From NCBI GenBank assembly GCA_012295275.1, contig CM022670.1, forward strand, positions 27,370,744 to 27,432,743: a stretch of 62,000 nucleotides of DNA, written 5' to 3'. This DNA is from Chrysomallon squamiferum. Its lineage: Eukaryota > Mollusca > Gastropoda > Neomphalida > Peltospiridae. The position numbers and the translations under genes were made by a program. Below the pieces are notes generated by a model, which was not told the DNA's origin, searched no databases, and saw only the letters and a list, made by a program, of their open reading frames with translations. Within the stretch, counting starts at the first letter, position 1, and each line of letters opens with the position of its first letter. This document shows positions 1 to 13,300 of the stretch, in pieces.

Positions 1-399
1 AAAAAAAAAAAATCAAATAATAATTTTTTACAGATTGAAAATAAAAAAAGAACAAGACAGTGTCTTGTTTTCTTTTTATATTCCAGTGTAATTATGTTGG
101 TTTTTTATGATGCTTCTTTCATTTTATTTTATTTTTGGTTTGGTGTTTTTATTTGTTTTTATTTGTTTGTTTGTTTGTTGGTTTGTTTCATGTTTGTTTT
201 ATTATTTATTTATTTATTTATATATTTATTTATTTAATTATTTAATATTATTTACTTACGTACTTACTTACTGTTAATTTTTTTTTATGATTTATTTATT
301 TATTTATTTATTTAATTATTAATATTTCTTTGTTACTATTGTTGTTAAATAGATAATTAACTGATGTAGCATCTGAGAGAAAAACTGGTTTCTATACAT

Positions 400-548
400 A
401 TGTACAAACACATGTATATATATACACACAAACACATAGATACATATATATATAGACATACAAATGTACATATATACATAGACACACACACATATATGTA
501 TATATCCATGTGTGTGTATGTGTGTGTGTATATATATATATATTTATA
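400..548. repeat. CA/TA-rich microsatellite
   Basis: Mixed ACAC, ATAC and ATAT dinucleotide repeats. They open long reading frames on both strands made only of Tyr/Ile/His/Thr or Tyr/Ile/Cys/Val, which is the mark of simple sequence and not of coding. Confidence 0.8.
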
Positions 549-979
549 TTTATATACTATTAATAAAATTAATTTTTCTACCAAGTCACCAGGTTCATGC
601 TTATTAATTTGTTATATTTTTGGTCTGTTCTGTGATATCTAATCACTGGCTTCTCTTTCACTGCCATAACGACCGCTCTGACTACCAACATCACTGCATC
701 TACTTACTCATCCCTCAGTCTAAGACAGGGCGACCACCCTACTTTAACAATTAACTCCACCACTGTTTTAAATTACTGCAAATTGTGGGCCCATCAGCTG
801 TTAGGCTTAAAGCTAATAAACTCTACCATAAGTGTATGACTTGAGAGAGATTCCTACATAATTACATAACAAACTATTTTTATTTAAATCCATTATGCCT
901 ACTCACTGCAGCTGACTGATATTAGTTTACATGACAGGTTAATTCCTTTAATATAAACACAGAAATTAATAGAAATTGA

Positions 980-1740
980 ACAAAAATAGTTTGAGAAATG
1001 CTTGTAAATAATTAAATTATGAACTGTATTTATTTAAAATGATTCCGTTCACCTTCGTGAATGTACTGATATTTGTAATAAAATAATTCACAATAATATA
1101 AATTCAGATGCTAAAATAAATAGCAGTTTCGTGAATAAAGAAAAATTGTTTGAGGTTCTTTTGTAATTAAATAATGAAGTATTTTTATTTAAAACAATTT
1201 CATTTAAATATTACTAAAGTGATAATTTCATCTGTTAAGTATTTTTAATGTACACACCTATATACATATACTTGTAATTAACTGTATGACAAAAATACTT
1301 TAAGATACACTTAATGTTATTAAACAGTACTTACTTAATAAAATGTATTCTATTGAAACCATTGGGTTTATTCATATATACATAAGCAACTGTGCTTATT
1401 TAAAAATACTGAATTCATTGACATAAAATTATGCAGTATGTAGTTTATAAATATGGTTAATTTATTTTAATGTACTCAGTTGTAAAACAAAAATAGTTTG
1501 AGGAATATTTATAGGTATTTACATAATGAAATGTGGTCAGTTAAAAATATTCAATTCACTGACCTATGTTTTATATCAGTTTATAAACCAGGTTAATTAT
1601 GTTTAATATATACACCCATTAAATAACAACTGTGTAATAAAAATAATTCCTGAGACATTTACATTTAATAACAATAATTTAAACACAGAATTTATTGACT
1701 CAATCATTTTACATCCCTGTTTAATAATTCTTAACAGTGC
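980..1740. repeat. degenerate ~150-bp tandem repeat, about five copies
   Basis: A block beginning with variants of AAAAATAGTTTGAG recurs at about 982, 1141, 1291, 1489 and 1639. Spacings are about 150-160 bp, with one of about 198. Each is followed by a similar AT-rich segment with recurring TTTATTTAAAA and ATTCA motifs. The copies are old and diverged. Confidence 0.5.
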
Positions 1741-3359
1741 TCCTTTGAATTGTTTTAATTAAACAAAGAAAAATAGAGAAATAGAAACAATGAAAGAAAA
1801 AAGGATATCAAAACAATATTGAAATTATATCATGTACACTGAACTGTATATTGTTAGCTTGAACTGAGTTAAGGAAATAGAGATAAAGTTGTGTACATCT
1901 AGCCCTGGGCAGTCTGATGTGCAAGTGAAATAAAAAGTATTCAGCACAGCTTTATTTATTGTAATGGGGTACATTTTGTTTTTCACCTGTTCCATTCCAT
2001 CACAAGGAAGCAAAATGGGATAACACCTGCCAGATAACAGACTGATTTGCAATTGGATGAACTTTATGATTAAAAAAAGTATAATTATTCTGTATTTATT
2101 AACTTGTCATTTGTGCTTATAACAAATAGTGAGAATTTGTATTATGTTTGTGTGTTGTAATTTGATGCAAAATTAAAGGTTTTTGTTATATTTAGATAAA
2201 ACTTTATATGCATCATATTTTTATTTTATTTTTTTCCAAAACAAGATTCTTAGAGATTTACAGACAAGACTACTGAACTCAATTTAAGATAAAAACCCTT
2301 CAGCAAATATTCACATAATTTTATGATCACAATAAAGTTAAAAGTATATGTGGAGAAGTAAAAAAATATCTAGGTACTTTTCACATAGATCATGCATGTC
2401 ACTCCAGTGTACAAGGGGTGAAGCATGAAAATATCTAAATTACATATATCATGGATCAAGACTTGCTAGATAATTTTATAGTAAGGAAATTTATTTCATT
2501 TTTTTTAAAATTCAGGATCAGCTTTTATACATGTAATACGTTATTAGTATTTGTGTGTGGGTGTGTTTGTGTAGTAGATAGGTAGTTATGTACATACGTA
2601 AGTCTGCCTATCTGTCTGCCTGTATAATTAGTTTCCTTTTTTTCAGTAAAAGAATGTACAAACTGTGTTTTGTGTCACTAAAATAAAATGTTTTACTGCT
2701 GCCTGGTGACAGTTCAAGGTAATGAATGTGATCAGATCACACTCAGATCACACATTAGTGTGTGATTTATCACTCTTCTACATGCAAATAGCAGGCTACT
2801 GCTGCATCAAGTCACACAAGTGTTGTGTATGGTTATACAACCAGCATTTGCATGTGTAATAATTAACAGCGAAATGGCAACAATTTTATTGTTTATTCAT
2901 TTATTTTTATATTTACTTTTTATTTTTATTTTTTTTTATGTTTTTTTTTTTTTACAAATTTTTTGTTTTGTTTTTTACTTAAATACTGAAATTCCATAAG
3001 GTATACTTCTTTATAATTCAGAAATGTCACAAGAACAGTAAATCAGTTTCTAAGCTGATGTAAATGTCAGTTTGTAAAGTCCTCCTATGTTGATAAATCT
3101 GCAGTTAGGTGATAAATTTAAGATGTAAATTTAAAACTCTTTTGTTTTAAGATGTAAAAATTCATTCCCCCTGTTGCACTATATTTTTAAAATGTTGCTT
3201 TATTTTTATTTCTAGATATATGGTGTATATCTGAATGTATATATCTTTGCATGTGAGTAAGTGTGCATTTTTGTATGTCTGTCTGAATGCACATAGGTAC
3301 ATTCATTTATGGATTTGTGGATTTATAGATTTATGGATTTTTCAAATGCACAAAAGCAT

Positions 3360-3530
3360 ATATGTATTTATGTATGTGTGTATGTATGTGTAAAGGTATG
3401 TGGGCATGTATGTGTGCATGTGTGCATGTGTGAATGTGTGTGTGTGTGTGTATGTGTGTGCATGCTAGTGTAGGTATGTCTATATCTGTTTATTGTATAT
3501 ATTTGTGTGTGTGTGTGTGTGTGCATCGAT
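3360..3530. repeat. TG-rich microsatellite
   Basis: GTGT, ATGT and GCATGT repeats, with purer (TG)n runs near 3431-3450 and 3505-3522. Confidence 0.8.
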
Positions 3531-4393
3531 TTGTGTTTGATATTGTCTGTATAAAATGTTCAAGTTCTACATAAACAAATCAACTTGAACTGAGTTTAAC
3601 TCTCTGTATCACTCTGTCCAGTACCTACCTCACATTTATCTCCAGTGGGAAATCACCCTATTGCTCAGCACAACTCTGTGTCCTAAATTAATAATTGTGT
3701 CAAAGTCGAGTGATCTTCGAGGATTATCTCTTATAATTAATCTAGGAAACTGTTAATGGTACGCTTTTCATTGTCCAGTGTTTTATTTATGAGCGTACAA
3801 CACAAACATTTTTACTTGATTAATTCTTCTAAGTGCAGCCACAAATTACAGATTAACAGAATTCTCACAGATGTTGATATTTCAGCTCACCACACAAGTT
3901 TGAATTCTTAAAAGAAAATTTAAACTTAATCTATCTTCAGTAAAATTTAGTTAATACATCAATGAATTTAGACAATGCATGAACGATTTTAGATAATACA
4001 CTTAGATAAATAAGTGAAGATAGATAAATGAAAGTAACATTTTATGGTATTTTACTAAACATGAATGTAATAAATGTAATGAAAAGCAATAATTAAATAA
4101 ATATCTAATGTTTACAATTTAAGTCATACTTGGTATTTTTTTATTTTTTTTTTTTCTGAGCAGAAAAACAGACAGCACAACTTTTAAATGATTAATACTA
4201 CTGAAGTGGGAGTATCTAATTTTGCACTAATAGTGATGGACAAGACAGCACATACCACTGCTTTAAATACAGTAGTCATATCACCATGCCTTCACTCAGC
4301 CAGTAAATCTGTTCTTTCAGTAAACCAAAATTATTCTTCAAAGTCTGCGTGTCCATTAAAAGCCAAAATCTGCTTCTTAGCAAAGTCATCATC

Positions 4394-4446
4394 ACACACA
4401 CACACACACACACACACACATGCATACACACACATATGCATGCACA

Positions 4447-4501
<55 letters not shown>

Positions 4502-4530
4502 GCACACTCAAATGCACACACACACACACT
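4394..4530. repeat. (CA)n microsatellite
   Basis: Nearly pure (CA)n broken by a few TGCATA and CACTCG interruptions. The His/Thr-rich and Cys/Val-rich reading frames over it are artefacts of the repeat. Confidence 0.9.
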
Positions 4531-4596
4531 GACTTTAGTTCCCTGCATGTGCAGCACCATATCCAATACTGTTCAACTACAGACTACTGCTATTTT

Positions 4597-4754
4597 TGTT
4601 TTTATTATTATTATTACTGTCAGTATTATTGTTAGTGTCATTTTTATTGTAATTATTGTTGCTATTATTACTATTATTAGCATTATTGTTATTGTTAGTT
4701 ATTATTTTTATTTTTATTATTACCATTATTATTATTATTATTATTACTATTATG

Positions 4755-4811
<57 letters not shown>

Positions 4812-4812
4812 G
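4597..4812. repeat. (ATT)n trinucleotide array
   Basis: Imperfect ATT/GTT/ACT triplets grade into pure (ATT)n toward the 3' end (about 4727-4811). The Ile, Leu and Tyr homopolymer frames here are not genes. Confidence 0.9.
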
Positions 4813-5340
4813 GCATTCCACTACAAAATATGAGTTACTCAAGAAAAGATAAATAAAAATAATGTGTTAGTGAGCATCAAGACAGACTGTCACAAACATG
4901 TCATTGCAGTGTTTAGCAGTTTTTTAACTAATCACTCTCTACACTGATCACTGTGTGTGTGTCTGGATAGGTGTATGTGTGTCTGTGTGTGTGTGTATGT
5001 ACATAGATGCATAACACATACATGTTTATACATACACATGTAGTTACTTAAACACACAGGTAAACACACTTACACATGTAGGTAGTTACACTCATGTATG
5101 TTCATTAATATACTTACTTGCACTAAATAAAATAAAATAAATATCCTTTCTAGCAGTGCACTAAATTAGATAAGTTGTATTTATCAGTTTACCTTGATTG
5201 AATCTGTATCAAATATAGAACATAATTTATGTCACAGACAAAAAGTCTTTTAAGCAGCTTCGTGTATTTATTTTTCTTTTATTTGAAACCTATTCAGCCA
5301 AAATAAATCAATATATTCTATATATTTACCATTATCTTAA

Positions 5341-5515
5341 TATTAGTCAATAATAGAACAGATTGTAAAGGAAAAAGTAAACTTTTGGATGAGTCCATCA
5401 AAAAATAATAATACATCTGCAGTAGATGTTTCTAAATATACCTTCATGATTTACTGTTTTTTGTTCTCTGAAGCAGAAGACTCACAAAACATAAAGTATG
5501 TTTGATAAATTATTT
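5341..5515. repeat. diverged direct repeat, copy 1
   Basis: This segment and 6045-6215 share the same order of blocks: a GAG(T/A)CCATCA motif, a TTCTAAAT block, a TTTACT(G/A)TTTTTTGTTC block, CTGAAGCAGAAGACT, and an AAAGTAT(G/A)TTTGATAAAT end. It looks like an old local duplication with a spacing of about 0.7 kb. Confidence 0.6.
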
Positions 5516-6044
5516 GTCTTTATTTTTTTTTTAATTTCAAAAATGCATTATTATTTTTAAAAACATCAGTATAAAATAGGATTTAGAGAGAAATAATGAA
5601 ACCCAAATAAAAACCATGCAGTACACAAAATTCTATACAAAGAAAAAATGAGATTAATAATTTATTATGTCTGAATAATGAAATTTCTAATTCTTTGAAT
5701 GGTATTTTCTGCATTCACTGTTTTTAAATATTTTTCTTTAAGCAAGTTGGAAACAATAAATAACATTTTTATTTCAGAACTACCTTTTTGTTTGATTTTT
5801 GTTGTTGTTGTTGTTTTGTTTTTTTCCATAATAGTTTTGTTAGTTTTTATTATTTGTTTTTTTAATTTTGTTATTTATTATTTTTATCATCTTACCTTAT
5901 TTAGAAGCATAATGTTTTTTATACATATAAAATAAACATCAGATTTTTTGCCTATACCTAAAACATAAGTAAATTAAAAGAAGTCATTCAGACATTCTGA
6001 TAAAGATGTGAAGTTTTAAAACATTCTGATGTTAGAGAGCAATT

Positions 6045-6215
6045 TAGCCTCCCATCAGTTTAATATCGGAAAATAAAACTGTTGAATGAGACCATCAATA
6101 ACATTAATAATTCAGCAGCTTCTAAATTTGCCTTTACAATTTACTATTTTTTGTTCACTGAAGCAGAAGACTTCCGACAAACTAAAAAGTATATTTGATA
6201 AATGATTTAAGTCCA
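6045..6215. repeat. diverged direct repeat, copy 2
   Basis: Partner of the copy at 5341-5515, in the same orientation. The best-preserved part is around CTGAAGCAGAAGACT at about 6159-6173. Confidence 0.6.
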
Positions 6216-6390
6216 TTATTTAATTGCTCAGCTGTATAAGTGTGTTTGAGGCCATCGGCACACAAATATTCAAGGTCAAACAAAAGATCTTGAACATGCT
6301 CCCCAAAATTTAAAATTTGGCATAGCCTGTATTGTCATTTGATGATGACTGCTTAAAAGTGTAAATAGTGAAATAGGTTTATATAAAAAA

Positions 6391-6427
<37 letters not shown>

Positions 6428-6839
6428 TTAAAATTACCTAAAAATACAGTTTTATAAAATGTATTAATAGATGCATTTTTTTACTGGAATAGCACAGTTT
6501 ACTGTTTTCAGTTTCTAGGTGGGTTTTCTGGGGATATATTTTTTAAATTATGAGGATTTTGGGATGAAATATAATTGTAATAATTGTTATTATTACTATT
6601 TTGTTAAAGTACTACTATGATAGACTAATATTTTTCATTATTTTATATTAGTTCTTTCTTTTTTAAAATAATAATCATTTATATATTAAAAATCAGGAAA
6701 AAAAATTAAAGATAATTTTACCAGCACTATAAAAGACATAATTTCACTATACAAATGTGTTCAAAATGTATATTAAAGACAATTTACATTAATGACAATC
6801 ATTTTCTTCAATCTGTCTTTATCTTTCTGTATGTTTTTA

Positions 6840-7062
6840 TTTGTTTATATATGTGTGTGTTTGTTTGTTTATTATGTGTTTGTGTTTGAGTGTATATCAT
6901 GTGTATGTGTCTCTGTGGTCTATACATGTATATATATATATATATGTATGTGTGTATGTATATGTGTATATATGTGTATGTATGTATATATATGTATGTA
7001 TGAATGTGTATATATTTGTATGTATGTATATATATGTGTGTATGTATGTATGTATCTATCTG
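6840..7062. repeat. TG/TA-rich microsatellite before the first phosphatase exon
   Basis: TGTGTG, TATATA and TATGTATG repeats lie about 100 bp upstream of the exon starting at 7158. Reading frames across it consist of Cys/Val/Tyr/Ile runs only. Confidence 0.8.
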
Positions 7063-7157
7063 TGTCAGTCGTTTTCTATTTTATTTCAGGTTTTCTCACT
7101 GTTCAGCTGTTTATTAAAGTAACTGGTCTCACTGTGTGTTTTATTCTCTCTTTCCAG

Positions 7158-7331
7158 GCCCCAACAACAGAACAGTTGCAGCTTTCTGGCACATGGTTTG
7201 GCAAGAAGGTGTCCATTGTATTGTCATGGCAACAGGGCTGTTTGAAAATGCAGTGGTGCGTATTAATAAGAATTACAAATTTAAATTTTATATATATTAT
7301 TTATTTTATTTAGTATTACTATTATTATCAC

Positions 7332-7362
<31 letters not shown>

Positions 7363-10300
7363 ATTACTATTATTATTATTATTATTATTACTAATATTAT
7401 TATTATTACTATTATTATTATAATTATTATTACTATTATTATTATATTATTACTATTACTGCTACTATTATTATTATTATTATTATTACTGTTGTTCTTC
7501 TTATTATTACTATTATCATTATTATTCTACTTACATTCATCAGTTAAATTTTAAAGCAGCTTTTGAAAATTATTTTTTGTTAATTAAATTAATAATTATT
7601 AATCAAATATATGTTTATGTGTAATAAATAAATAAATATAAATTTTAAAATAATAAAGCTGAACAACTGAATCACAAACTTTGTGGCCCTTTAAATCTTT
7701 TACATTTTTTTCATTTTAAACAGCTTATTTATTTAAAATTAACGTTATATTTTTTAAAATTATAAATTATTAAGCTGAAATTATGACTATTAATACACAC
7801 ATAAAAATGTGACAGAATTTAACAAAATATATTTAGAAAATATTTAGGCCAAAATATATATATTATTCATTTTATATATATATATATAAACGAAAATGAA
7901 TAATAACAAAATAAGATTATGAACTGATATTATTTTATCTTAATGCTGTCTCAGATAAACAAAAATTTGTTTTACATTTTGATTAAGACAAATTCAGCTA
8001 TTTGGGGTGTTGCATTACATTTCGTGTTCAAACTACATAAATAAATAGTTCTTAATATTATAAATTGTCATGCTTATGTCATATATTTTTTAATTTAGCA
8101 ACAGTGTGAAAAGTACTGGGATGATATAATAGGTGTCACGAAGTATGTGCGTCAAGGAGACATCCACATTTGGACAGATGAAAGCATTCTACTGGCTCAG
8201 CTCAATATCAGAACATTTCGAATTCAAAAGGTTTGTAAAGAAATTGTCTTATATTAATGATACGTTAATAAAATATCTATATACTTGTATACACTGATGC
8301 AATATAATTTGCAGATATACAAAATAAAGCTACACAGCTTTATGTACTGATATATATATAATAAATATATAATATATGTATTTATAAGTAGATTAATATA
8401 AGAATTAAGAATATGTAAGTTATATGTTGAGTGATATATAGAATAAAGATATATAGTTATATGTAGGATAATATATTAGATTAAGATATATAATTATATG
8501 TTATATAAAGAACAAACGTTTGTAGACTGACAAGTAGATTAAAACATATATAGATATAATGGTATGTAAACTAACAGGTAAACATATTTAGACTGATAAA
8601 TAGGTTAGAGATACACAGATGTCTGTAGACTAAGCAGTAGATTAAAAATATACTACTGACAGTCAGGCTAAATAAATATATACAGATGCATATGAACAGA
8701 CTGATAGATTAAAGATACATAGATTTACAGGTAAATGTATATATGTTAATATAATATTTTATAGACTGTCAGAGAGAATAAAGATATATAACTACATGAT
8801 GTCTAAATCATAATTCATATGTTTACATATATACTTTTAAAATAATATTTACTTCCAAACATATTAAAGTATACATATTTATGTATTATTAGTTTCATTT
8901 GTTTGTTTATTTATTCATCGTGATAAATAGGGGAAAAAATCAATTTATATAAAATTTATTTATTTACCTGCTTATTTATTATGATCAATACCTTTTTGCC
9001 ATTTATTATTATGTATGTCTCTTTATTATGATAAATGGGAAACCTAAAATGTACTTAGATTTAAGAACTATTTTTTTATTATTATGATAAACAGGAAAAC
9101 CAAATTAATATATATTTTGCATATTATTTATGTTTTTTATTATGATAAATGGAAAAGACAAAATGGTTACATATTTATATATTATTTATTTTCTTGCTTA
9201 TTAATTGTAATAATAGGAGGAATTAAATTTTATATTTATTTATGTATGTAAGTGAAACATAAATTTATATTGTCAAAAAATGTTTCTTCCATATTTAGTA
9301 ATGTGTAATTTTGGGTTATGCTGTTTTGTTAATTGAAGTGGTTAATTTTAGCAAAGATTTGTTTTTGCAAAAGTTAGTTTAAATATAAATATTTTACCAG
9401 TATTTAAATATTTATTTATTTCTTTTTCTTTCATATTGCTTTTATTTATAGTGATTTATATTACTTTTAATTCAATTATTTAGTTTAAAAATTTTTTATT
9501 TTATATTTATATTGCATTGTATATGCTAATAAATAAATAAATTGCACAACACATTTAAATTAATTAAAAAGTAATAATTATAATAAGACAATTTAATTAA
9601 TATAATGTAATAAATAACTTAATATAGATAAAAATAAATAATAAATTTAGAAAATAAATAATAAATTTTAAAAGAAATAATAAATTTTAAAAATAAACAA
9701 ATATTTTCTATCACCTTTTTCAGTCTTCTTCTTCTTCTTAATTTTTCTAAAAATAAAATATAACAACTCTTTAAATTTTTGACTGTTTAATGGCTATTTC
9801 CTTTATTCATATCCTTGAGAACATCCACTTCCATCGAATTTTAAGCATTTATTTTGTCTTTCTTCAGTCTGATCTATTACTTTCTAGAAATGATATGCAA
9901 TCAATACTAGAAAAATGACATTAGAAATAAAATATGATTTATATTTGCTGATATTAAAGTCAGAAGATTTACTGCAAATAAAAATTAATCTATTGATCAT
10001 TAATGTGTAAAATTAAGACTTTTCTCTGCATATTTTCCTTCTCAAGTTTTTTGGTGTTTTTGTTTTTTAAATACTAAATCACATAGTAAGTCTATAGGAT
10101 GATGCTCTTACCACTTGCTTTAAACTTTTTACTGAAAAAAAGGTCTTTTTAATTATTTCTTAAATTTTAATTATAATGTGCCTAATTTAATCTTGAAAAT
10201 TATATCAATGAAAGGAAAGTATTCCATTCTGCGTGTTTTGTTTTTTAAATCCTGGATCCAGTGGGTTTTATCATTACCAATTGAAATCTGTTGATGCATA

Positions 10301-13300
10301 ATAAGTGAAATGAATTGAAAATACTCTCTGTTCCTTTAGCAGAATGAGATTAAACTTGTCATGAACAAAACACATAAAATATCAGAAATATCTGTCAGAC
10401 AGACAATGTGCAAATAAAACAACAAAATTTCAAATTTCATTTGTTATAATCATAAAATTTTTATTTGTTACAAAAATATTATTTGTCATGATATAAAATT
10501 CCACTTGTTACAGATATAAAATGTCTGTTGCCATAAATGTGATACATATTAATTTTTATCACAGTATAATTATTTGATGTTTTTATAACATTTCATTTAT
10601 CCTCAAGAAACAGTTTGCAAAAAGTAAGATTCTTGCTAAATATATCACAGCCAACAGGGATCAATTTTTGAATTACTAAATAAAAAAATAGTAATAAAAA
10701 TTAAAAATAAAAAACCCAACATAACTTTGAATAATCACATTTTGACATTTCTGGATCTTAAAAAATTATCCAACAATTTTTTTTCTTTAATTGCAGCAAA
10801 TAAAAAAAAAAAATGATTAAAAAGCAATTAAAGATAGGTTTGCTGCAGAAATGACATTTTTAATTTGTTATTTTACACTGGGCATTTTGTAACAGTTTTA
10901 TTACTGTCCTTTTTTTAAAATGTTGCTGAATTATTTTGATTTGTTTTGTTTACCAGGAAGGGAGTTCCGAGCAGCGAATAGTCAAACACTTTGAGATGAT
11001 TGGTTTCCATGACAATGAGAGTACAGACACTGGCCTCATTCTGGATGTAAGGAGGCGAGTGAATACGTTCATGAAAAGAACTACAGGGCCTGTTCTCGTC
11101 CACTGCAGGTATTACCTGTGAACACCTTTTCATTAACGTTTATTACCTGTGAACACCTTTTCATTAACGTTTATTACCTGTGAACACCTTTTCATTAATA
11201 TTTATTACCTGTGAACACCTTTTCATTAACTTTTATTACCTGTGAACACATTTTCATTAACTTTTATTACCTGTGAACACCTTTTTGTTACATTTTAGTA
11301 TCTGTATATACCATTTTTTTACATGCAAATACCATTAACTTTTATTACCTGTGAACACCTTTTCATTACAGATGCATTTTATTACATGAAAATTCCATTT
11401 TACTACATGATGCCATTTTGGTACCTATATATACCATTTTGTTACATTTTTAACTTTTATTACCTGTGAAAACCTTTTTGTTACATATAGATAACATTTT
11501 GATACTATAAAATGTCATCTTCATAGATACCATGATTTTCTTTTGTTTACAGGTAAACACACTTTCTTTACACAGACACCATTTTATTATTACCTATAAG
11601 ATCATTTTGTTATATACATATACCATTTTATTACCTGTAAATCTCTGTATTTACATATAGATATCATTTCATTACTTTCCCATGCCATTCTGTTACTCAC
11701 AGATGCCATCTTATCACCTGCATGTATCTTTATTTATTTTTTTACTTATGCTAATACCATTTTATTCCATATGCATATCATTTTCTTTAGCTGTAAATAT
11801 CATCTGAAGCATATATTTAAATACCAATTTTTAATAGTTATTTTGATATCTATAAATATCACTGTTGCATTTCATTTTATAGTGGGTATTATCTTAATGC
11901 TTATGGACATGTTTTCACAAAATAAAAGTAGCCTATTATTACTTCATCAATGTGATTTTATTACCAGTAGAAGTGATTGCTAACAGTATATTCTGGGTAC
12001 ATTTTCCGAGTGAACCATTTTAATACATTATCTAAGGCTATATTACGTTGTGAACTGAACATTATTTTATGTCAGGCAGACACTTACATTGTCTGTGCAT
12101 TATTTCATTTACTGCTTTGTTGTGGAGACTTGTCTCTGAAAAATAGAATGTTCTGGAAATAGTACGAAACACAGAGCAAGATTAAAAATAGTATAATAAT
12201 GTCTGTAATTAATTGCTTCTATATACAAAAGTCACAAAGATATTAAATATAAATTTATAATTACACAAAAATAATATAATTAAATAATATTACATGTTTT
12301 TAATTACACCAAACTATTAAAGGTTTTTATTTATATCAATGACACTTTAATGTCAGAGTTATATATTGTAAACAAATCAGTGAAAGGTTTTTTCTCTTTT
12401 TAAGTTGTTAGGTTTTTTTATAATTCACATAGTAATTTTAAGCTTAAGCTGACACTGAGATTGATGTTCAAAATAATTTTGATTTTAAAAAAGATTCTCT
12501 GATGGTTTATCATTACAGAAGTTATTAAACATATATTTTTTAACTGATAATGAATGAGTCAGTATGATGACACCAGTCAAATGAGCTGATGTTAGCACTA
12601 TGTTACAGTGTTTCTCATTGGTTCAGCAAGATAATATTTTCTTTATGACTGAAATAATTTTTTTAAGAAATACTTTTTAAAATGAAAGAAAAAAAAAGAA
12701 AATGTTATTTTAATGCTATTGGTATTTTGTGAAGGTTAATTAAAAAAAATAATAATGTGATTTTTAGAGAATGGAGTGTGGAAAAATAATTTTCTAATCA
12801 AAAAAAAAAAAATTAAAAACACACAAAACCACAAATATACAAGAAGAGATATCATGAAAAGAGTGCTATTTTATAGAATTATTTTTGATACTGCTTATTG
12901 AGTGGATTAAAATTTCAAAAATCCCTCATATGAATAAAACAAAATCCACAATGATTTTAATTTCAGATATAATTTTAATCTAAAAATTTGTTTCATAAAA
13001 ATCTTTAATTCAGTTCTAAAACAAAAATATACGTACATATGGTTAATCTTCAACCAGTCCTGTCTCCTGAGATTACCATTTTTATAAGTGTCGTCTGCCT
13101 CAGGTCAAAGCCTTGTAACAACTGTCCAGGTTATTTAAGTCGAAGATAAAATAATAATTATTCAGTTTTACTTAGTAATGCCTATTTTAAAATTAAAATA
13201 TATAGGTTTATGATCATTGTTTTAATTTCTACATGTTAAAACCAAAAAAATTCTGAAGAACAGAGGATGTAGGAGAATATACTTAAGAAATCAGCCATTG

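Larger units (their letters stand above)
1..7157. other. upstream stretch without a recognised exon
   Basis: I found no exon I can assign. The downstream phosphatase must have earlier exons (ectodomain, membrane segment, first third of D1), but no KNRY-loop, NYINA-like or FIASQG-like coding segment was recognised here, so they probably lie before the window. A patch at about 645-840 is less AT-rich and has a short pyrimidine tract ending in AG, but no convincing reading frame. The rest is simple sequence, a degenerate 150-bp tandem repeat (980-1740), CA/TG arrays and a diverged direct duplication (5341-5515 and 6045-6215). Confidence 0.5.

Noticed and set aside
645-840. Less AT-rich patch as a possible phosphatase exon
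   Set aside because: No frame gives a PTP, membrane or ectodomain motif and no paired donor and acceptor of the right phase were seen.
4188-4532. Plus-strand 114-codon frame
   Set aside because: Its second half is (CA)n. The first half has no start context or family resemblance, and no splice sites tie it to the phosphatase.
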